A stretch of 58,101 nucleotides of DNA from Rhodanobacter sp. FW104-R8 (GTDB taxonomy: Bacteria > Pseudomonadota > Gammaproteobacteria > Xanthomonadales > Rhodanobacteraceae): the NCBI RefSeq assembly GCF_001617365.1, contig NZ_LVJR01000003.1:1-58101 (forward strand), in the 5' to 3' direction. The position numbers were made by a program, and so were the translations under genes. Under the pieces are notes generated by a model that ran no database searches, had not been told where the DNA came from, and worked only from the letters and a program-made list of their open reading frames with translations. Positions within the stretch are counted from its first letter, which is position 1; every line of letters starts with the position of its first letter. Below, piece by piece: positions 55,412-58,101 of the stretch.

Positions 55412-56338
55412 TCAGCCCGGGCGACGCGCGGCAGCCGCCGCGCGGATCGCCGCCGCGTGCTCCACCAGGTCGCGCCGCTCCAGCGCGAACACGCCCATCG
55501 GGCCGACCTTGAACTCGACCCACACGAACGGCACTTCCGGCAGCAGCGCGGCCAGCGCGTGCTCGCTCTCGCCCACCTCGACGATCAGCAGGCCGTCGCC
55601 GGTGAGATGGCCGGCCGCCTCGTCCAGCATGCGCAGGCACAGGTCCAGGCCGTCGGCGCCGGAGGTGAGGCCCAGCTTCGGCTCGTGCGCGTACTCGCCG
55701 GGCAGCGCGGCGTACTCGTCCTCGGTGACGTAGGGCGGATTGGAGACGATCAGGTCGTACTTGCGCCCGGCCACGCCCGCGAACAGGTCGGAGCGAATCG
55801 CCTCGACGCGGCCCTCGACGTGCTGGAAGGCGATGTTCTCGCGCGCCAGCGACAGCGCCTCGTCGCTGACGTCGACGATGTCCACGCGCCATTCGGGGTT
55901 GTACTCGGCCATCGCGATGCCGATGCAGCCCGAGCCGGTGCACATGTCCAGCGCGCGCTCGACGTGGCGCTCGTCCAGCCAGGGCGCGAAGCCCGACTCG
56001 ATCAGCTCGGCGATCGGCGAGCGCGGCACCAGCGCGCGGCGGTCGCTCTTGAACTTCAACCCCGCGAACCAGGTCTCGCCGACCAGGTAGGCCACCGGCA
56101 GGCGCTCGCTAACTCGGCGCTCGATCAGCGCCAGCACGTTCTCGCGCTCGGCCGCAGTGAGCCGGCCGGCGCCGTACGCCGGCGGGATGTCCGGCGGCAG
56201 GTGCAGGCTGGCCAGCACCAGGTGGGTGGCCTCGTCGATCGGGTTGTCGTGGCTGTGGCCGAAGGTGAGCCCGGCCGCCGAGAAGCGGCTGGCGCCGTAT
56301 CGGATGAAGTCGACGATGGTGGCGAGCTCGGCGGTCAC
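55412..56338 (-). CDS. prmB: 50S ribosomal protein L3 glutamine methyltransferase
   Basis: SAM-dependent enzyme that methylates a glutamine side chain of ribosomal protein L3. The 308-aa protein has the N-terminal helical domain, the SAM loop ALDMCTGSGCIGIAMAEY and the catalytic NPPY motif in DLIVSNPPYVTEDEYAALP. The AYLVGETWFAGLKFKSDRRALVPRSPIAELIE segment is typical of PrmB rather than PrmC. It faces psd divergently across the second AG/CT-rich repeat. Confidence 0.93.
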   Translation of the reverse strand: MTAELATIVDFIRYGASRFSAAGLTFGHSHDNPIDEATHLVLASLHLPPDIPPAYGAGRLTAAERENVLALIERRVSERLPVAYLVGETWFAGLKFKSDRRALVPRSPIAELIESGFAPWLDERHVERALDMCTGSGCIGIAMAEYNPEWRVDIVDVSDEALSLARENIAFQHVEGRVEAIRSDLFAGVAGRKYDLIVSNPPYVTEDEYAALPGEYAHEPKLGLTSGADGLDLCLRMLDEAAGHLTGDGLLIVEVGESEHALAALLPEVPFVWVEFKVGPMGVFALERRDLVEHAAAIRAAAAARRPG

Positions 56339-56376
56339 GGCAACACCCGAAGCGGAAAGGCCGGCAAGTATAGCCA

Positions 56377-56465
56377 GAGAGGAGTGAGGGAAGAGGAGAG
56401 AGGAGTGAGAGGGAGCGGCCTGCCGACAGCTCGTGCTTTTCTCTCACTCCTCTTCTCTCACCCCC
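56377..56465. repeat. AG/CT-rich imperfect inverted repeat, copy 2 (prmB-psd gap)
   Basis: GAGAGGAGTGAGGGAAGAGG and GAGAGGAGTGAGAG on the left face CTTTTCTCTCACTCC and TCTTCTCTCACC on the right, around GCCTGCCGACAGCTCGTG. It is related to the hisF-hisIE copy by the same GAGTGAG/CTCTCACTCC arms. It ends 18 bases before the psd start. Confidence 0.65.
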
Positions 56466-56483
56466 AGCTCCTATACTGGGCGG

Positions 56484-57323
56484 ATGACTTTCAACGTATT
56501 CCTGCAGTACATCCTGCCGCACCGCGCCCTGTCGCGGGTGGTCTACTGGGCCACGCGCTGGACCTTCGCGCCGTGGAAGAACTGGCTGATCGCCACTGTC
56601 GTGCGCAACTACGACGTGGACATGGCCGAGGCGGCGCAGCCCGATCCGCTGGCCTACCAGCATTTCAACGCGTTCTTCACGCGCAAGCTCAAAGCCGGCG
56701 CGCGCCAGGCCGACGCCGACCCGGCCGCCCTACTCTCGCCGGCCGATGGCCGCATCAGCCAGGCGGGCACGATCGTCGACGGACGCATCTTCCAGGCGAA
56801 AGGGCAGGAATACACCGCCGCCGAACTGCTCGGCGGCGACGAGGCCGCCGCCGCGCCGTACCGCGACGGGCGTTTCGTCACCGTCTACCTGTCGCCGCGC
56901 GACTACCACCGCGTGCATATGCCGCTGAAAGGCACGCTGAAGGAAACCGTGCACGTGCCCGGGCGCATCTTCAGCGTGGCGCCGTTCGCGGTCGAGGCGA
57001 TCCCGCGGCTGTTCGCGCGCAACGAGCGGCTGGTCTGCCACTTCGAGGGCGAGCACGGCCCGTTCGCGGTGGTGATGGTGGGCGCGGTCCTGGTCTCCTC
57101 AGTGGCCACCGTGTGGGACGGCCTGGTGATCCCGCCGTACGCGCCGTCGATCCGGCGCAAGTCGTTCGCCGGCCAGCACATCACGCTGGAACGCTTCGCC
57201 GAGATGGCGCGCTTCAACATGGGCTCGACCGTGATCCTGCTGCTGCCCGAGGGCGCGGCCGGGCTGGACGCCCTGCAGCCGCAGCAGGCCGTGCGGGTGG
57301 GCCAGCGGCTTGGCCGCGGTTGA
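56484..57323 (+). CDS. psd: phosphatidylserine decarboxylase proenzyme
   Basis: Makes phosphatidylethanolamine from phosphatidylserine in the inner membrane. The 279-aa proenzyme self-cleaves at the Gly-Ser of [14 protein letters not shown] to form the pyruvoyl group; the family's LGST motif is MGST here. Other blocks are [26 protein letters not shown] and [22 protein letters not shown]. The chosen ATG at 56484 gives the conserved [20 protein letters not shown] start; the earlier in-frame ATG is inside the CT-rich repeat. Confidence 0.96.
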   Translation: MTFNVFLQYILPHRALSRVVYWATRWTFAPWKNWLIATVVRNYDVDMAEAAQPDPLAYQHFNAFFTRKLKAGARQADADPAALLSPADGRISQAGTIVDGRIFQAKGQEYTAAELLGGDEAAAAPYRDGRFVTVYLSPRDYHRVHMPLKGTLKETVHVPGRIFSVAPFAVEAIPRLFARNERLVCHFEGEHGPFAVVMVGAVLVSSVATVWDGLVIPPYAPSIRRKSFAGQHITLERFAEMARFNMGSTVILLLPEGAAGLDALQPQQAVRVGQRLGRG

Positions 57324-57467
57324 GCAGCCACGCCCTGCACGCCCGGCAAGCTGACGCAGCGGGTCATTTTGTGACGCCCTAGGCGCTATTCCGCCGATCG
57401 CTTCGCTAGGCTCTGGGCTTCGCCGCGCGTCTTGCGCGCCGCCGAATTCCAGCGCCGAGGGGATCCC

Positions 57468-57908
57468 ATGCAACTATTCACGCCGTTCCTTGTGATGCTG
57501 CGCGCGCGCCAGCTCGGCCGCCAGTTCCGCGACATCGAGCGCAACGTGCGCGCCCTGCCCCGGCGCACCCGCGAGCGCCTGGGCGAACTCACCCTGCGCG
57601 AGATCGGGCAGGCTTCGCGCAGCGATTTCCCGCACCTGTACGGCACCGCGCCGGAAGCACGCTATTTCCCCTGGGGCCAGGGCACCGAGGCGGGTTACGA
57701 CCGCGCCCGCTCGAGCAACCCGGAAGTGGCGCTGCGCGGCATCGCGCTGTGGTTGGCCGTGGCCTACCACGAGACCAAGAATTCCCCGTACCCCAGCCTG
57801 CAGCCGCAACACCGCCAGCTGATGCAGTTGCTGCGCGAGCTGAAGGAAGCGCACGGCGGCAAGAACACCGCCAACCGCAGCTGGGTGCAGCAGACCGCCG
57901 TCGCCTGA
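57468..57908 (+). CDS. hypothetical protein
   Basis: A 146-aa protein with a good GAGGGG ribosome binding site before the ATG. The N-terminus is basic and helical (VMLRARQLGRQFRDIERNVRALPRRTRERL). The later part has FPHLYGTAPEARYFPWGQGTEAGYDRARSSNPEVALRG, then HETKNSPYPSLQPQHRQLMQLLRELK. I do not recognise the family; there is no signal peptide or membrane segment. It may be specific to Xanthomonadales. Confidence 0.7.
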   Translation: MQLFTPFLVMLRARQLGRQFRDIERNVRALPRRTRERLGELTLREIGQASRSDFPHLYGTAPEARYFPWGQGTEAGYDRARSSNPEVALRGIALWLAVAYHETKNSPYPSLQPQHRQLMQLLRELKEAHGGKNTANRSWVQQTAVA

Positions 57909-57934
57909 CGCCCGCCGAATGCCCGGCCGTCCGC

Positions 57935-58101
57935 TCAGCGGCAGACCGGCAGCTTCAGCGTCTGGCCGATGCCGAGACGGTGGTGCCTGAGGTCGTTCAT
58001 CTCGGTCACCTCCTGTACGCTCGAACAGTGCAGCTTGCGCACGATGCTGATCAGCGTGTCGCCGTGGCGCACCTTGTAGTGGCGGGGTTTCCTCCCCCCC
58101 C
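57935..58101 (-). CDS. C-terminal LysM domain of a truncated protein
   Basis: Reading leftward, the last 50 or so codons encode a LysM domain: YKVRHGDTLISIVRKLHCSS, then VQEVTEMNDLRHHRLGIGQTLKLP, ending VCR and TGA at 57935. LysM binds peptidoglycan; a terminal copy is common in lytic transglycosylases of the MltD type, but the catalytic part is outside the window. The window ends in a run of C, so the upstream sequence may be unreliable. Confidence 0.75.
   Translation of the reverse strand, partial: GGRKPRHYKVRHGDTLISIVRKLHCSSVQEVTEMNDLRHHRLGIGQTLKLPVCR

Overview
The window (58.1 kb, high GC) looks like a chromosomal segment of a gammaproteobacterium of the Xanthomonadales, most likely the Rhodanobacteraceae/Xanthomonadaceae side of that order. 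The reasons are gene order (asd–fimV–truA–trpF–JmjC protein–trpB–trpA–accD, and a his operon headed by a TrpR-like gene), a HiPIP, a bTHX ribosomal protein, exported MsrA, and GTAG-headed REP elements like those described in Stenotrophomonas. No phage, IS, CRISPR array, rRNA or tRNA gene was seen. This assignment is by inspection only.

Layout. 1-11.4 kb: a frame-broken POT peptide transporter; a secreted barnase-type RNase with its barstar inhibitor and an S4 RNA-binding protein; an arylamine N-acetyltransferase; exported MsrA; an ABC exporter; parE; an ECF sigma/anti-sigma pair followed by a fasciclin-domain protein; and 3-hydroxyanthranilate dioxygenase. 11.4-19 kb: a NUDIX hydrolase, two tandem APC permeases, an AT-rich non-coding stretch, a HiPIP, and a methionine-salvage operon (mtnB-mtnD-mtnC) with a caspase-like C13 peptidase at its end. 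19-26.8 kb: a complete histidine operon on the minus strand (TrpR-like regulator, hisG-D-C-B-H-A-F-IE) with a good promoter and an 18-bp palindromic operator.

27-30.7 kb: an exported putative outer-membrane protein, the small ribosomal protein bTHX (53 aa), and a zinc module (membrane protein, Zur, MerC-like protein, CDF exporter) with a Zur-box-like palindrome. 30.8-38.7 kb: a two-component system and a heavy-metal-type RND efflux operon whose outer-membrane gene carries an internal deletion plus frameshift. 38.7-43.2 kb: gltX, two small exported proteins, a glycosyltransferase/PAP2 pair, and about 0.4 kb of three imperfect tandem units rich in TTGTCCACA. 43.2-56.3 kb: a long minus-strand run (prmB, GNAT, aroC, 2-hydroxyacid dehydrogenase, asd, small coiled-coil protein, fimV, truA, trpF, JmjC/cupin, trpB, trpA, accD). 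The window ends with psd, an unknown small protein and a truncated LysM protein.

Several small dispersed repeats sit exactly in the non-coupled junctions of operons. In four cases the GTAG head of a REP element supplies the TAG stop codon of the adjoining gene. I did not find one clearly new multi-gene system. The most unexplained sequences are the TTGTCCACA repeat array at 42.76-43.19 kb, the AT-rich 15.2-15.4 kb stretch, and the perfect 14-bp palindrome at the mtn promoter.
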